A DNA stretch of 64,000 bases from Acinetobacter sp. SAAs474. Its GTDB lineage: Bacteria > Pseudomonadota > Gammaproteobacteria > Pseudomonadales > Moraxellaceae. The translations under genes and the position numbers were made by a program. The DNA lies in NCBI RefSeq assembly GCF_032823475.1, contig NZ_CP127915.1, positions 992,001 through 1,056,000 on the forward strand, read 5' to 3'. Shown here piece after piece: positions 1 through 10,000 of this stretch; position 1 is the stretch's first letter, and each line of letters opens with the position of its first letter. The notes beneath the pieces are model-generated. The model had not been told where the DNA came from and did not search any database. It saw only the letters and a program-made list of their open reading frames with translations.

Positions 1-339
1 GTCAACAGACTCATGTACGGCACGACGAATTGAACGGCCTGCATTATTCACTAATATATCAATATGATCGACTGCACTTAAAATTTGTTTTGAGGTCGCA
101 TCAATACCATCCATATCATTGAGATCACATGGGAAAATTAAGGCTTGTCCTCCTTTTGCTTCAATTGCTGCCTTGACCTCTTCCAAGGTGTCTGCTGTTC
201 GTGCAACCAAAATGACACGTGCACCTGCATCCGCAAGTTTATGTGCTGTTGTGAGACCGATACCACTAGAAGCACCGGTAATCAAAACAGTTTTACCTTT
301 TACTTTTTGTTGAAATTCTTTTTCAAGTTTCGCTTTCAC
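1..339 (-). CDS. acr1: Fatty acyl-CoA reductase Acr1, N-terminal part (cut by window edge)
   Basis: This short-chain dehydrogenase/reductase runs off the left edge, so only its first 113 codons are visible. It begins with a GTG codon preceded by AAGGG, with an in-frame TGA two codons upstream that fixes the start. The Rossmann glycine motif TGASSGIG lies near residues 22-29 and NNAG near residues 100-103. The N-terminus and the stretch around IFPCDL resemble the Acinetobacter Acr1 reductase, which makes fatty aldehydes from acyl-CoA for wax ester synthesis. The family call is firm. The specific name is by remembered similarity, and the catalytic Tyr/Lys lie outside the window. Confidence 0.8.
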   Translation of the reverse strand, partial: MKAKLEKEFQQKVKGKTVLITGASSGIGLTTAHKLADAGARVILVARTADTLEEVKAAIEAKGGQALIFPCDLNDMDGIDATSKQILSAVDHIDILVNNAGRSIRRAVHESVD

Positions 340-539
340 TTTTCAGACCCTTGCGACTCAATTGACTGGCATTTCTGATCTGATTATATCGTCAATATGA
401 CTGAAGTTAAGTTAAATTGTTTTTTATTTTTGCGACGATGAGATGACGATGAGATATTGTATGCTTTAAACATTATTTAGATTAATTTTAAGGGCTTAGT
501 ATTATTTTCTCGAATAGTTTGTCATGATAGATACAACAA

Positions 540-568
540 CCTCTTTAATTTAGGTGAAATCAAAGAGG
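540..568 (-). terminator. Probable terminator of metY
   Basis: An 11-12 bp stem with one mismatch (CCTCTTTaATTT against its complement) closes a 5-nt AGGTG loop just past the metY stop codon. On the minus strand it is followed by TTGTTGT rather than a solid U tract, so termination may be incomplete or Rho-assisted. Confidence 0.5.
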
Positions 569-582
569 CTGAATATAGCAGA

Positions 583-1860
583 TTAAACTTGTGCCAAAGC
601 TTGTTCTAAATCGGCAATTAAGTCATCAATATGTTCAATACCAATAGAGAGGCGGACCATATCTTCACTTACACCAGCAGCGCGTAGTTCTTCTGGACTT
701 AATTGACGATGTGTTGTGGTTGCAGGATGACAAGCCAAGCTTTTTGCATCACCAATATTGACCAAGCGTGTAAACAGTTGTAGGGCATCAATAAAACGCG
801 TCCCCCCCTCACGTCCATCTTCTACACCAAAAGAAAGAATGGCAGAAGGTTTACCTTTTACATATTTTTGTGCCAAAGCATGCTGTGGATGATCAGTTAG
901 ACCTGCGTAATTGACCCATTTTACTTTAGCATGTGCATTTAAATATTCTGCCACTTTTAACGCATTTTCAGTATGACGTTCCATACGTAAATTCAGTGTT
1001 TCTAAACCTTGTAAAATTAAGAAGACACTTAAAGGACTAATCGCTGCGCCTGTATTACGTAAGGGTACCACACGAGCACGAGCAATATATGCGGCATCTC
1101 CTAATGCTTCCACATAATTTACCCCATGGTAACTTGGATCAGGCGTGTTTAGAACTTTAAAACGTTCAGGGTATTTGCCCCAAGGGAATTTTCCGCTATC
1201 AATGATGGCGCCGCCAATACTATTGCCATGTCCACCAATATATTTGGTTAAAGAATGGACGACAATATCTGCGCCATGTTCAAAAGGTTTTAGTAGTGCA
1301 GGTGTAGCAACAGTATTATCGACAATTACCGGAATACCATGTTGATGTGCAATTGCTGCAATGGCTTCTAAATCAATGATATTGCCAAGCGGATTGCCAA
1401 TTGACTCAATAAAAACCAATTTAGTTTTTTCATCAATTAAATCAGCAAGACTTTCAGGTTTTTGATAATCAAAAAAACGGACCTCAATACCTTGTTTAGG
1501 TAAGGTATGGGCAAAGAGGTTATAGGTTCCACCATATAGTGTAGACACTGAAGCAATATTATCACCTGCTTCTGCAATGGTTTGAATCGCATAAGTGATG
1601 GCAGACATACCTGATGCAACAGCAAGTGCACCAATTCCCCCTTCAAGTGCAGCAAGACGTTGTTCAAGCACTGCCGTAGTTGGGTTCATGATTCGAGTAT
1701 AGATATTGCCTTGCACTTTTAAATCAAATAGATCTGCACCATGTTGGGTATTATCAAAAGCATATGAGGTTGTTTGATAAATGGGTACTGCAACGGCTTT
1801 GGTGGTCGCTTCCGGGCTATAGCCAGCATGAATCGCTAAAGTTTCATCTTTATAAGTCAT
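583..1860 (-). CDS. metY: O-acetylhomoserine sulfhydrylase (aminocarboxypropyltransferase) MetY
   Basis: This is a 425-residue PLP-dependent enzyme of the Cys/Met metabolism family. It joins sulfide (or methanethiol) to O-acetylhomoserine, giving homocysteine (or methionine) by direct sulfhydrylation. The PLP-binding lysine is K206 in HSLTKYIGGHG, and YTRIMNPT near residues 54-61 is the conserved active-site arginine region. Length and the N-terminal LAIHAG motif fit MetY rather than the shorter cystathionine gamma-synthase or MetZ types. The gene is monocistronic, divergent from ettA, and ends in a hairpin. The substrate (acetyl- or succinyl-homoserine) is inferred from family resemblance. 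Confidence 0.93.
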   Translation of the reverse strand: MTYKDETLAIHAGYSPEATTKAVAVPIYQTTSYAFDNTQHGADLFDLKVQGNIYTRIMNPTTAVLEQRLAALEGGIGALAVASGMSAITYAIQTIAEAGDNIASVSTLYGGTYNLFAHTLPKQGIEVRFFDYQKPESLADLIDEKTKLVFIESIGNPLGNIIDLEAIAAIAHQHGIPVIVDNTVATPALLKPFEHGADIVVHSLTKYIGGHGNSIGGAIIDSGKFPWGKYPERFKVLNTPDPSYHGVNYVEALGDAAYIARARVVPLRNTGAAISPLSVFLILQGLETLNLRMERHTENALKVAEYLNAHAKVKWVNYAGLTDHPQHALAQKYVKGKPSAILSFGVEDGREGGTRFIDALQLFTRLVNIGDAKSLACHPATTTHRQLSPEELRAAGVSEDMVRLSIGIEHIDDLIADLEQALAQV

Positions 1861-1894
1861 GTTAATTTTGTCAAAATTGTAAAATATCGGATTG

Positions 1895-1922
1895 AGTTTA
1901 GCATTAAACTTATGCGTGTAAA
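1895..1922 (-). promoter_or_regulatory. Candidate sigma-70 promoter for metY
   Basis: Reading on the minus strand, TTTACA (5 of 6 to the -35 consensus) and TAAACT (4 of 6 to the -10) are separated by 16 bp, about 35 bp upstream of the metY start. Both elements are visible, but the assignment is by pattern only. Confidence 0.4.
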
Positions 1923-2071
1923 GTGATTAAATGTTGAATTTAAATCTTTTATTTTCATAAAGGTCGGTATAATTTAGACTGCGATAAGTGGTATTGATGC
2001 TCTACAATATTGTTGATTATTTATACCAATATCTTTTGAGATAAAAGCTTACATATGATGAAGTGCATGCC

Positions 2072-2100
2072 TTATGTTTTCAGTACTTTCATCGTATAAT
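2072..2100 (+). promoter_or_regulatory. Candidate promoter for ettA
   Basis: A perfect TATAAT at 2095-2100 is preceded, 17 bp upstream, by a weak -35 (TTATGT). Transcription would start near 2107, giving a leader of about 50 nt before the ettA GTG at 2160. Confidence 0.45.
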
Positions 2101-2159
2101 GACCCGATTAATTTTTTTCGCACCCTGCGATATTTTGGTTTTCTATTGAGGAGTCCTAC

Positions 2160-3821
2160 GTGGCCCAATATATTTACACGATGAACCGTGTGTCTAAGAT
2201 GGTTCCGCCAAAGCGCGAAATCTTAAAAGACATCTCTTTGTCATTTTTTCCAGGTGCTAAAATTGGTGTACTTGGTTTAAACGGTGCTGGTAAATCTACT
2301 TTGCTTCGTATTATGGCTGGCGTAGATAAAGATTTCTCTGGTGAGGCACGCGCTCAACCAGGTACTAAAATTGGTTATTTAGAGCAAGAACCGCCACTAG
2401 ATCCAACCAAAGATGTGCGTGGTAATGTTGAAGATGGTATGCGTGAGGCATTGGACGCTTTAGCGCGTCTCGATCAGGTTTTTGCTGAATATGCTGAACC
2501 AGATGCAGACTTTGATAAACTGGCTAAAGAGCAAGAAAAATTAGAAGCAATTATTCAAACTTGGGATGCACATAATTTAGACAACCAGCTTGAGCAGGCT
2601 GCGGCTGCATTAAACTTACCAGCTTGGGATGCAGATGTGACCATGTTATCTGGTGGTGAGCGTCGCCGTGTCGCACTTTGTCGTTTACTGCTTTCTAAAC
2701 CGGATATGTTATTACTTGATGAACCGACAAACCATTTGGATGCTGAATCTGTATCTTGGTTGGAACGTTTCTTAAAAGATTTCCCAGGAACGATTGTGGC
2801 CATTACCCATGACCGCTATTTCTTGGATAATGTGGCTGAGTGGATCTTAGAACTTGACCGTGGGCATGGTATTCCATACCAAGGTAACTATTCTGCTTGG
2901 TTAGAGCAGAAAAATGCCCGTTTAGAGCAGGAAAATAAACAAGAAGAATCTTTTGCTAAAGCATTGAAAAAAGAACTTGAATGGGTTCGTTCAAATGCGA
3001 AAGGTCAGCAAAAGAAAAACAAAGCACGTATGGAACGCTTTGAAGAGTTAAACTCGCGCGAATTCCAACAACGTAATGAAACTTCAGAAATCTATATTCC
3101 ACCTGGTCCACGTTTAGGTAATAAAGTGGTTGAAGTGGAAAATATCAGTAAATCATTTGCTGATAAGTTGTTATATAAAGATTTATCTTTCACTGTTCCA
3201 CCAACGGCAATCGTCGGTATTGTGGGTCCAAACGGTGCAGGTAAAACCACTTTATTCCGTATGATGACCGGTGAACAGCAGCCAGATACTGGTACAGTGA
3301 CTTTAGGTGATTCTGTTAAAGTCGCATATGTGGGTCAGATTCGTGACACCTTAGATGACAATAAAACCGTTTGGGAAGAAGTTTCTGGTGGTTTAGATAT
3401 TTTACGTGTCGGTGATTATGAAATTGCTTCACGTGCATATATTGGTCGTTTTAACTTTAAAGGCCAAGATCAGCAAAAACGTGTGGGTGAGTTATCTGGT
3501 GGTGAACGTAATCGTTTGCAGTTGGCAAAAATTTTACAGCAAGGTGCCAACGTTATCTTACTCGATGAACCATCTAACGATTTGGATGTAGAAACTTTAC
3601 GTGCACTGGAAGATGCCATTCTAGTGTTCCCAGGTACCGTGATGGTGGTTTCGCATGACCGTTGGTTCTTGGACCGTATTGCCACACATATCTTATCTTT
3701 TGAAGATGAAACACCAGAGTTCTTTCCTGGTAACTATACCGAGTTTGAGGAATATCGCCGTAAAAAATATGGTGATGATCTAGCAGCAAAGCGCACTCGC
3801 TATCGTAAAATTGGTGCTTAA
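2160..3821 (+). CDS. ettA: Energy-dependent translational throttle protein EttA (ABC-F)
   Basis: This 553-residue cytoplasmic ABC-F ATPase has two nucleotide-binding domains and no membrane domain. Walker A motifs lie near residues 39-47 (GLNGAGKST) and 356-364 (GPNGAGKTT). ABC signatures LSGGERRR and LSGGERNR lie near residues 163 and 444. A charged linker between the domains corresponds to the tRNA-interaction motif. EttA binds the ribosomal E site and gates the first elongation step according to the ATP/ADP ratio. The start is GTG with a strong GAGGAG upstream. It stands alone, divergent from metY, with a terminator after it. Length and N-terminus match EttA closely, so another ABC-F member is unlikely. 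Confidence 0.96.
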   Translation: MAQYIYTMNRVSKMVPPKREILKDISLSFFPGAKIGVLGLNGAGKSTLLRIMAGVDKDFSGEARAQPGTKIGYLEQEPPLDPTKDVRGNVEDGMREALDALARLDQVFAEYAEPDADFDKLAKEQEKLEAIIQTWDAHNLDNQLEQAAAALNLPAWDADVTMLSGGERRRVALCRLLLSKPDMLLLDEPTNHLDAESVSWLERFLKDFPGTIVAITHDRYFLDNVAEWILELDRGHGIPYQGNYSAWLEQKNARLEQENKQEESFAKALKKELEWVRSNAKGQQKKNKARMERFEELNSREFQQRNETSEIYIPPGPRLGNKVVEVENISKSFADKLLYKDLSFTVPPTAIVGIVGPNGAGKTTLFRMMTGEQQPDTGTVTLGDSVKVAYVGQIRDTLDDNKTVWEEVSGGLDILRVGDYEIASRAYIGRFNFKGQDQQKRVGELSGGERNRLQLAKILQQGANVILLDEPSNDLDVETLRALEDAILVFPGTVMVVSHDRWFLDRIATHILSFEDETPEFFPGNYTEFEEYRRKKYGDDLAAKRTRYRKIGA

Positions 3822-3852
3822 TTGTTAAATTTGCGCCCATTGTTTTAATCGA

Positions 3853-3885
3853 AATGCCAATCAATTTTAGATTGGCATTTTTTAT
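3853..3885 (+). terminator. Intrinsic terminator after ettA
   Basis: A perfect 10-bp stem (AATGCCAATC with GATTGGCATT) and a 7-nt loop are followed by a T-rich run. It lies about 30 nt beyond the ettA stop and separates it from the czc locus. Confidence 0.85.
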
Positions 3886-4005
3886 ATTTGATTTAAAATT
3901 AATATTCTTAAATAACAAAAAATAACAAAGCTGCATTTTTAGATTTAAATTTGTAATGTTATTACACGGCACTTAATTGCTATATTTAGGCCAGTATTTT
4001 ATTTG

Positions 4006-4404
4006 ATGAATATCGTGAAACGTTCAAGATTATTTATAACAGTCTTGCTGAGCTTATTTATTTTCCAGAGTGCTTGGAATATTGCGGCTGCGTTTTGTAT
4101 TCATGGTAATAATCCTGATTCTGCATTGATTAATCATTTTGGTCATCATGTATTAAATCAACAACATTATAATCATACTCATTCAGTATCTTCTGGGTCC
4201 TTGCTTAAATATTTAGATCAAATTAATCAACATGGTGATCATTTGCCTAGTGTGAATTGGGTCTATATTTTGCCCCAAGATACGGCGATAGATCCTAGAA
4301 TGATCATTGTTTTTAGCCCCGTTATTTTTTGGGATCAAGCTAATTTTTATCAATCACCCTATTTAAATATTCCGATACAGCCTCCCGTATTTTCCCCGCT
4401 ATAG
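4006..4404 (+). CDS. Small CzcI-like secreted/periplasmic protein of the metal-efflux locus
   Basis: This 132-residue protein has an N-terminal hydrophobic stretch (about residues 8-30) that looks like a signal peptide or anchor. A His-rich middle follows, with FCIHG, HFGHH and HYNHTH, and a Pro-rich C-terminus. It sits 56 bp upstream of czcC in the same direction. The pattern of a signal segment ending in Ala, then F/YC-x-H and histidines, is that of CzcI, a small periplasmic protein at the head of czcCBA operons thought to modulate metal-dependent expression. I chose the ATG at 4006 over the preceding TTG. The CzcI label is from layout and motif, not alignment; metal binding is inferred. 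Confidence 0.6.
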   Translation: MNIVKRSRLFITVLLSLFIFQSAWNIAAAFCIHGNNPDSALINHFGHHVLNQQHYNHTHSVSSGSLLKYLDQINQHGDHLPSVNWVYILPQDTAIDPRMIIVFSPVIFWDQANFYQSPYLNIPIQPPVFSPL

Positions 4405-4459
4405 GTGGGGTAGCCAAAATAAAACCGACCATTCGTTTTTTTACTAATGGTGTATATCT

Positions 4460-5848
4460 ATGTCAAAAATAAAGTTAAATCCAAGAATTGGTTTACCGTT
4501 ACGGTCGAATATTCATTTACTTGGTCGATTAGCCTGTGCATTGCTGATCAGTTTCAATATTGAAGCTGTCTATGCAAAGACTACCGATGCTACAACAGTT
4601 GATCAGCTCTCTTTGGCTGAAATTACTGAACGTGTTAAAGCCTATCAAAATTCACAGGGCGTGTGGCAAGCCCAGCAAGATATTGCAGATGCCAACATTA
4701 AAAATAGTCAGTTATGGAATAATCCTACCTTACAAGTAGATCGTACCGGATTTAAAAATGATCAAGATCAAGAATGGGCGGTTAGCCTATCACAGCCTTT
4801 AGATGTTTTTGGTCAACGCCGTGCCAGCCGTGCTTTAGCACATTTAAGCAAGCAACAAGCCAGTTTAAAACAAATGATTTATGATCAACAATTGGCGATG
4901 GCAGTCAAGTCGTTATGGTCACAAGTCATGTTGGCGGAAATTGAAACCAGACTGCTAAATGAGCAACTAAAGGTCAGTTTAGAAAATTTGGCAGCGACAG
5001 AAAAACGCTTTCAAGCAGGCAGTATTGCTCAGGTTGATGTAGAACGTGTGAGATTAACACAAACCAATCTTACTGCTTTAGTCCAGCAAGCAGACTTAAC
5101 ACGCCAAACTTTAAAAAATCAGTTATTTAATTTATGGGGGCAATCGACGGTCTCTAATGCGATTGGTGATGACTTTGTCTCTATGTGGCCACAAGATACT
5201 TTAACCAGCATAGAACAAAATCGAACAGAAAATCTCGTTGAAAAGTCTTTAAAACTAGATGAATTAGAAACCAGTGCTCAAATGGCCTTACTTAAAGCAA
5301 AAGCACGCCCGAATCCTGATATAAATCTAGGGGTTAAACGAACTAAAACAGCGCAAAATCAAGTTGATAGTCAATTGGTTTTAGGTGTGAGCGTACCCTT
5401 GAAATTGTTTAATCGAAATCAATATGCGACACAAATTGCACAGGTTAAGTCTGCGCTAATCGAAAAACAGCAAAACTTTTATCAAACACAGAATCAGTTA
5501 GATGTGCAAACCTTAGTGGTTGAGTTAAACCAATTAAAATCACAATTTGACTTTATTTTACAGCAACAGATTCCATTGGCTGTCCGTGTACAAAAACGCA
5601 CCTTAGAAGGCTTTAAAGCAGGTAAGTTTAATGTCATGGATGTGCAGCAAGCGACAGCACAGTTATTGGATATTCGTTTGCAAAGTGTGCAGCTTTTAAA
5701 ATCAGCTTGGCAAAAATCAATTGAAGCACAAAGTTTAAGTTTAGGGATTGATCCTAGCATAGTCACGTCTAAAAATGTCTTGGTACAACTCAATCAGGCC
5801 TTGATACAAGAAACCAAAGCGCTACCCGTTATAGAGGCAGGAAATTAA
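4460..5848 (+). CDS. czcC: CzcC-type outer-membrane efflux protein (TolC family)
   Basis: This 462-residue outer-membrane factor belongs to a heavy-metal RND tripartite pump. A long N-terminal region with a hydrophobic segment (about residues 22-39) precedes mature sequence. Two outer-membrane efflux repeats rich in Gln, Leu and Ala helices follow, with LDVFGQRRA in the first half and VPLKLFNRNQ in the second. These are the usual paired beta-strand entry motifs of the family. It ends 1 nt before czcB, so the genes are translationally linked. It should form the exit duct for divalent cations (Co, Zn, Cd); the exact metal cannot be read from sequence. Confidence 0.9.
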   Translation: MSKIKLNPRIGLPLRSNIHLLGRLACALLISFNIEAVYAKTTDATTVDQLSLAEITERVKAYQNSQGVWQAQQDIADANIKNSQLWNNPTLQVDRTGFKNDQDQEWAVSLSQPLDVFGQRRASRALAHLSKQQASLKQMIYDQQLAMAVKSLWSQVMLAEIETRLLNEQLKVSLENLAATEKRFQAGSIAQVDVERVRLTQTNLTALVQQADLTRQTLKNQLFNLWGQSTVSNAIGDDFVSMWPQDTLTSIEQNRTENLVEKSLKLDELETSAQMALLKAKARPNPDINLGVKRTKTAQNQVDSQLVLGVSVPLKLFNRNQYATQIAQVKSALIEKQQNFYQTQNQLDVQTLVVELNQLKSQFDFILQQQIPLAVRVQKRTLEGFKAGKFNVMDVQQATAQLLDIRLQSVQLLKSAWQKSIEAQSLSLGIDPSIVTSKNVLVQLNQALIQETKALPVIEAGN

Positions 5849-5849
5849 G

Positions 5850-7055
5850 ATGAAAAATATTGCGAATCAATATGGAAAAGTTTCACAGAAAGTCTTAATT
5901 CTGATCGTCTTAATCATCACGGCCTTGATTGCACTGGGTTTAGCTTTTTGGAAAAAAACACCTGCAGAAGCAACAACAGATACTCAAACTGCACATGACG
6001 AAGAAAAAGAGGCAGAGCAGACCGTTAGTTTGACTGCACAGCAGGTTACAGAACAGGGTATTCAGCTACATAAAGCAGAAGTAGGGCCAATTGAGCAAAT
6101 TATTAATTATCCAGCACGCTTGGTTGCCAATACCGATCAGCAAGCACATGTTGCGCCAAGTTTTAGTGGTCAAGTTCAATCTGTTAATGTTGCTTTAGGG
6201 GATTATGTTCAAAAAGGTCAAGCGCTGGCTGTTTTATGGGTACCTGATTTGGTTGACCAACAAGCTGAATTAAAAATTGCTCAGACTAACTTGCAATTGG
6301 CGCAACAAGATTATCAACGTGAGCGAGATTTATGGGCACAAGGGATTTCAGCGAAGCAGGATTATCAACGTGCATCGAATGCATACCGTCAAGCCCAAAT
6401 CCAATTACAAGCTGCTCAAACGCGCTTATCTGCATATGGTGCACGCGCAGATTCTAATGGGCGTTATATTTTAAAAGCACCGATTTCAGGTGTGATTAGT
6501 CAAAAAGATATTGTAGTTGGTGAAAATGTACAGCTTGCTTCATCACTATTTGTTATTGATCAATTGGATCAACTGTGGTTAGAGTTTTTGGTACCTAATA
6601 TTGATGTAGCACAAATTCAGCCAAATCAAATCATTGAATTTAAATCCTTACAAACAGGCAAAAAATATCAGGCACAAATTGTACATTTAACAGCGATGGC
6701 TGATACACAAACGGGTCGTTTGCAAGTACGTGCTAAAGTTCTTGATCGTGCAGATGAATTACGTCCAAATTTAATGGTCAATATTGAATTGCAACAACAT
6801 AAAGCAGATCAATCATTACGTGTGTTAAAACGTGCTGTACAACAAATTGATGGTAAAGATGTGGTCTTTGTACCTCATTCAAAAGCCAAGCAAATTATTT
6901 TTAACCCACAACCTGTGACATTAGGACCAAGTTCAGTGGATGGGCAATGGGTTGAAATTACTAAAGGTTTAAAGGCGGGACAGTCTTATGTGGGGCAAGG
7001 TAGCTTTTTGTTAAAATCTGAACTGGAAAAGGGGGAAGCAAGTCATGCACATTAA
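5850..7055 (+). CDS. czcB: CzcB-type periplasmic adaptor (membrane fusion protein)
   Basis: This 401-residue adaptor has one N-terminal membrane anchor (about residues 13-33), an acidic linker, then the lipoyl/barrel-sandwich halves. A coiled coil rich in Gln and Ala (roughly residues 128-200) separates the halves, and beta-barrel and membrane-proximal domains follow. The half motif GDYVQKGQALAVLW is typical of the lipoyl domain. It bridges CzcA in the inner membrane with CzcC in the outer membrane. Its last 11 bp overlap the start of czcA, supporting one transcript. There is no long His-rich N-terminal metal-binding extension of the kind seen in some CzcB proteins. Confidence 0.91.
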   Translation: MKNIANQYGKVSQKVLILIVLIITALIALGLAFWKKTPAEATTDTQTAHDEEKEAEQTVSLTAQQVTEQGIQLHKAEVGPIEQIINYPARLVANTDQQAHVAPSFSGQVQSVNVALGDYVQKGQALAVLWVPDLVDQQAELKIAQTNLQLAQQDYQRERDLWAQGISAKQDYQRASNAYRQAQIQLQAAQTRLSAYGARADSNGRYILKAPISGVISQKDIVVGENVQLASSLFVIDQLDQLWLEFLVPNIDVAQIQPNQIIEFKSLQTGKKYQAQIVHLTAMADTQTGRLQVRAKVLDRADELRPNLMVNIELQQHKADQSLRVLKRAVQQIDGKDVVFVPHSKAKQIIFNPQPVTLGPSSVDGQWVEITKGLKAGQSYVGQGSFLLKSELEKGEASHAH

Positions 7056-10000
7056 TGATATTGAACAGCCCAAGCAGGATCCTCAGGATTGCTTACCACC
7101 ACCAGAAGGTCTTTTTGATCGCATTATTCAGTTTTCGATTCGTAATGCGATTTGGATCATGTTGTTTACGATGGCATGGATTGCTGTCGGGATTTATAGC
7201 TATCAAAAACTACCGATTGATGCTGTACCTGATATTACCAATGTCCAAGTCCAGATTAATAGCCAAGCCAATGGTTTTAGTGCTTTAGAGGTTGAACAGC
7301 GGATTACTTATCCAATTGAAACGGCAATGGCAGGGATTCCGAACTTAGAGCTCACTCGCTCTGTATCACGTTACGGCCTGTCGCAAATTACTATTGTATT
7401 TAAAGATGGCACTGATATTTACTGGGCAAGACAGCAAATTAATCAGCGTTTACAGGAAGCCAGTACTGAATTACCGGAAAAAATTTCTCCAACCATGTCA
7501 CCTGTTTCAACTGGACTGGGCGAAATTTATCAATGGATTGTAAAGGCACAGCCGACTGCTAAAAAGCCAGATGGTTCAGCATATGAGCCGATGGACTTGC
7601 GTGAAATTCAAGACTGGATCATACGCCCACAATTACAACAGGTAAAAGGTGTTGCAGAAGTTAATACCATTGGTGGCTTTAATAAAACTTATGTGGTTAC
7701 ACCTGATTTAAGTCGTTTACAACAATTGCAAATTAGCACCACAGACCTACAAAAGGCATTGCAAGAAAGTAATGAAAATCGTGGTGCTGGCTATATTGAG
7801 GAAAATGGTCAACAGCTTACGGTACGTGTTCCTGGTTTATTAAATACCGTTCAAGATATTGAAAATATTACGGTAAGTACCAAACAAGGCTATCCAATTC
7901 GCGTTGCAGATATCGCTCAGGTTTCAATCGGGCATGATTTACGTACTGGTGCAGCCACCTATAATGGTGAAGAGACAGTACTGGGTATTGTCATGATGGG
8001 AATTGGTGAAAATAGTCGCACGGTAGCAAAAGCTGTTGATGCAAAAATACAAGAAATTCAGAAAACTTTACCTAAAGGTGTACAGATTGAAACAGTTTAT
8101 GATCGAACATCACTGGTAGAGCGTGCAATCGCAACGGTACAAAAAAATCTGGTTGAAGGTGCCGTGTTAGTGATTGTGATTTTATTCTTATTTTTGGGTA
8201 ATTTTAGAGCAGCGCTGATTGTTGCTTGTATTATTCCATTATCGATGCTGTTTACATTAACGGGCATGGCTGAAAAAAATATCAGTGCTAATTTAATGAG
8301 TCTGGGTGCACTGGATTTCGGTATTATTGTCGATGGTGCGGTGGTGATTGTAGAAAACTGTATCCGGCGTTTGGCATTAGCACAGCATCAAAAAGGGCGT
8401 TTATTAACACGGAATGAACGCTTTACCGAAGTCTTTTTAGCGGCTCAACAAGCCCGTCGACCATTAATTTTTGGTCAGTTGATTATCTTGGTGGTGTATT
8501 TCCCTATTTTTGCTTTATCTGGTGTGGAAGCAAAATTATTTCATCCAATGGCCTTGACTGTGATTTTGGCCTTGATTGGTGCGATTATCTTATCTGTTAC
8601 TTTTGTCCCAGCTGCAGTGGCTTTATTTGTGACTGGAGAAGTAAAAGAAAAAGAAAGTCGCTGGATGCTTTGGTTAAAGCAAAAATATGAGCAGCTTTTA
8701 GATATTGCATATCAATTTAAATATTTGGTCATTACTTTGGCATTATGTATTTTGGTGCTGACAGGGATTATTTCGACGCAGGTCGGCAGTGAGTTTGCGC
8801 CACAGTTGAGTGAGGGTGATTTTGCTGTACAACAATTACGTTCGCCAAGTACCAGCCTAAGCCAGTCTTTAAGAATGCAAGAAAATACTGAAAAGGTTTT
8901 GTTAAAAAAATTTCCAGAAATTAAAGCAATTTTTGCTCGAACAGGAACGGCTGAAGTTGCGACTGATGTGATGCCACCTAATATTTCAGATGGTGTTATT
9001 TTATTAAAACCACAAGCAGAATGGCCTAATCCTAAAGAAAATATTGCTCAATTACGTCAGCGTATGCAGGAATACTTAGAAACCTTACCGGGCAATAATA
9101 GTGAGTTCTCTCAACCGATTGAATTACGATTTAATGAACTGATTTCAGGTATTCGTAGTGATATTGGTGTCAAAGTTTTTGGTGATGATATGGTGATCTT
9201 AAATCAGGAAGCCGAAAAAATTGCTCAAAAAATGAGAAGTATTTCAGGTGCAACAGCCGTCAAGGTTGAGCAAACAGAAGGTTTACCCTTATTGAATGTT
9301 GATGTGGATAAGGCACTTGCAGCTCAATATGGTTTATCGATTAAGGCGGTACAAGATTTGGTTGCAGCCAGTATTGGTGGACAAAACGTCGGGCAAATTC
9401 TGCAAGGTGATCGACGCTTTGATTTTGTTATTCGTTTAAATGATGCACAGCGAACTTCTGAACAATTGTCAATTTTACCGGTATCTTTACCCAATGGAGG
9501 GCTGATTCAGCTTAAAGACATTGCCAAGGTTGAGGTAATCTCTGGTATTAATCAGGTGAGTCGTGAAAATGGTAAGCGTCGTGTGGTCATTACAGCCAAT
9601 GTTCAAGGTCGAGATTTGGGCTCCTTTGTGCAAGAGTTACAAGGCCAATTATCACAGCAAGCGTTACCAACAGGCTATTGGTTAAGTTATGGCGGACAAT
9701 TTGAAAATTTAGCATCAGCTAAAGATCGAATGACGATGGTTGTACCTTTGGCATTAATTACAATTTTCATTTTATTAATGGCTGTTTTCCATAACGTTAA
9801 AGAAAGCCTATTGGTGTTTAGTGGTGTGCCATTTGCCTTATCAGGTGGATTAATTTCACTCTGGTTAAGAGATATTCCTTTATCGATGTCTGCAGGGGTT
9901 GGCTTTATTGCCTTATCGGGTGTTGCGGTATTAAATGGTTTAGTGATGCTGACTTTTATTAAAGAGTTAAGAGCAAATCTGGATATTCATTTGGCGACAT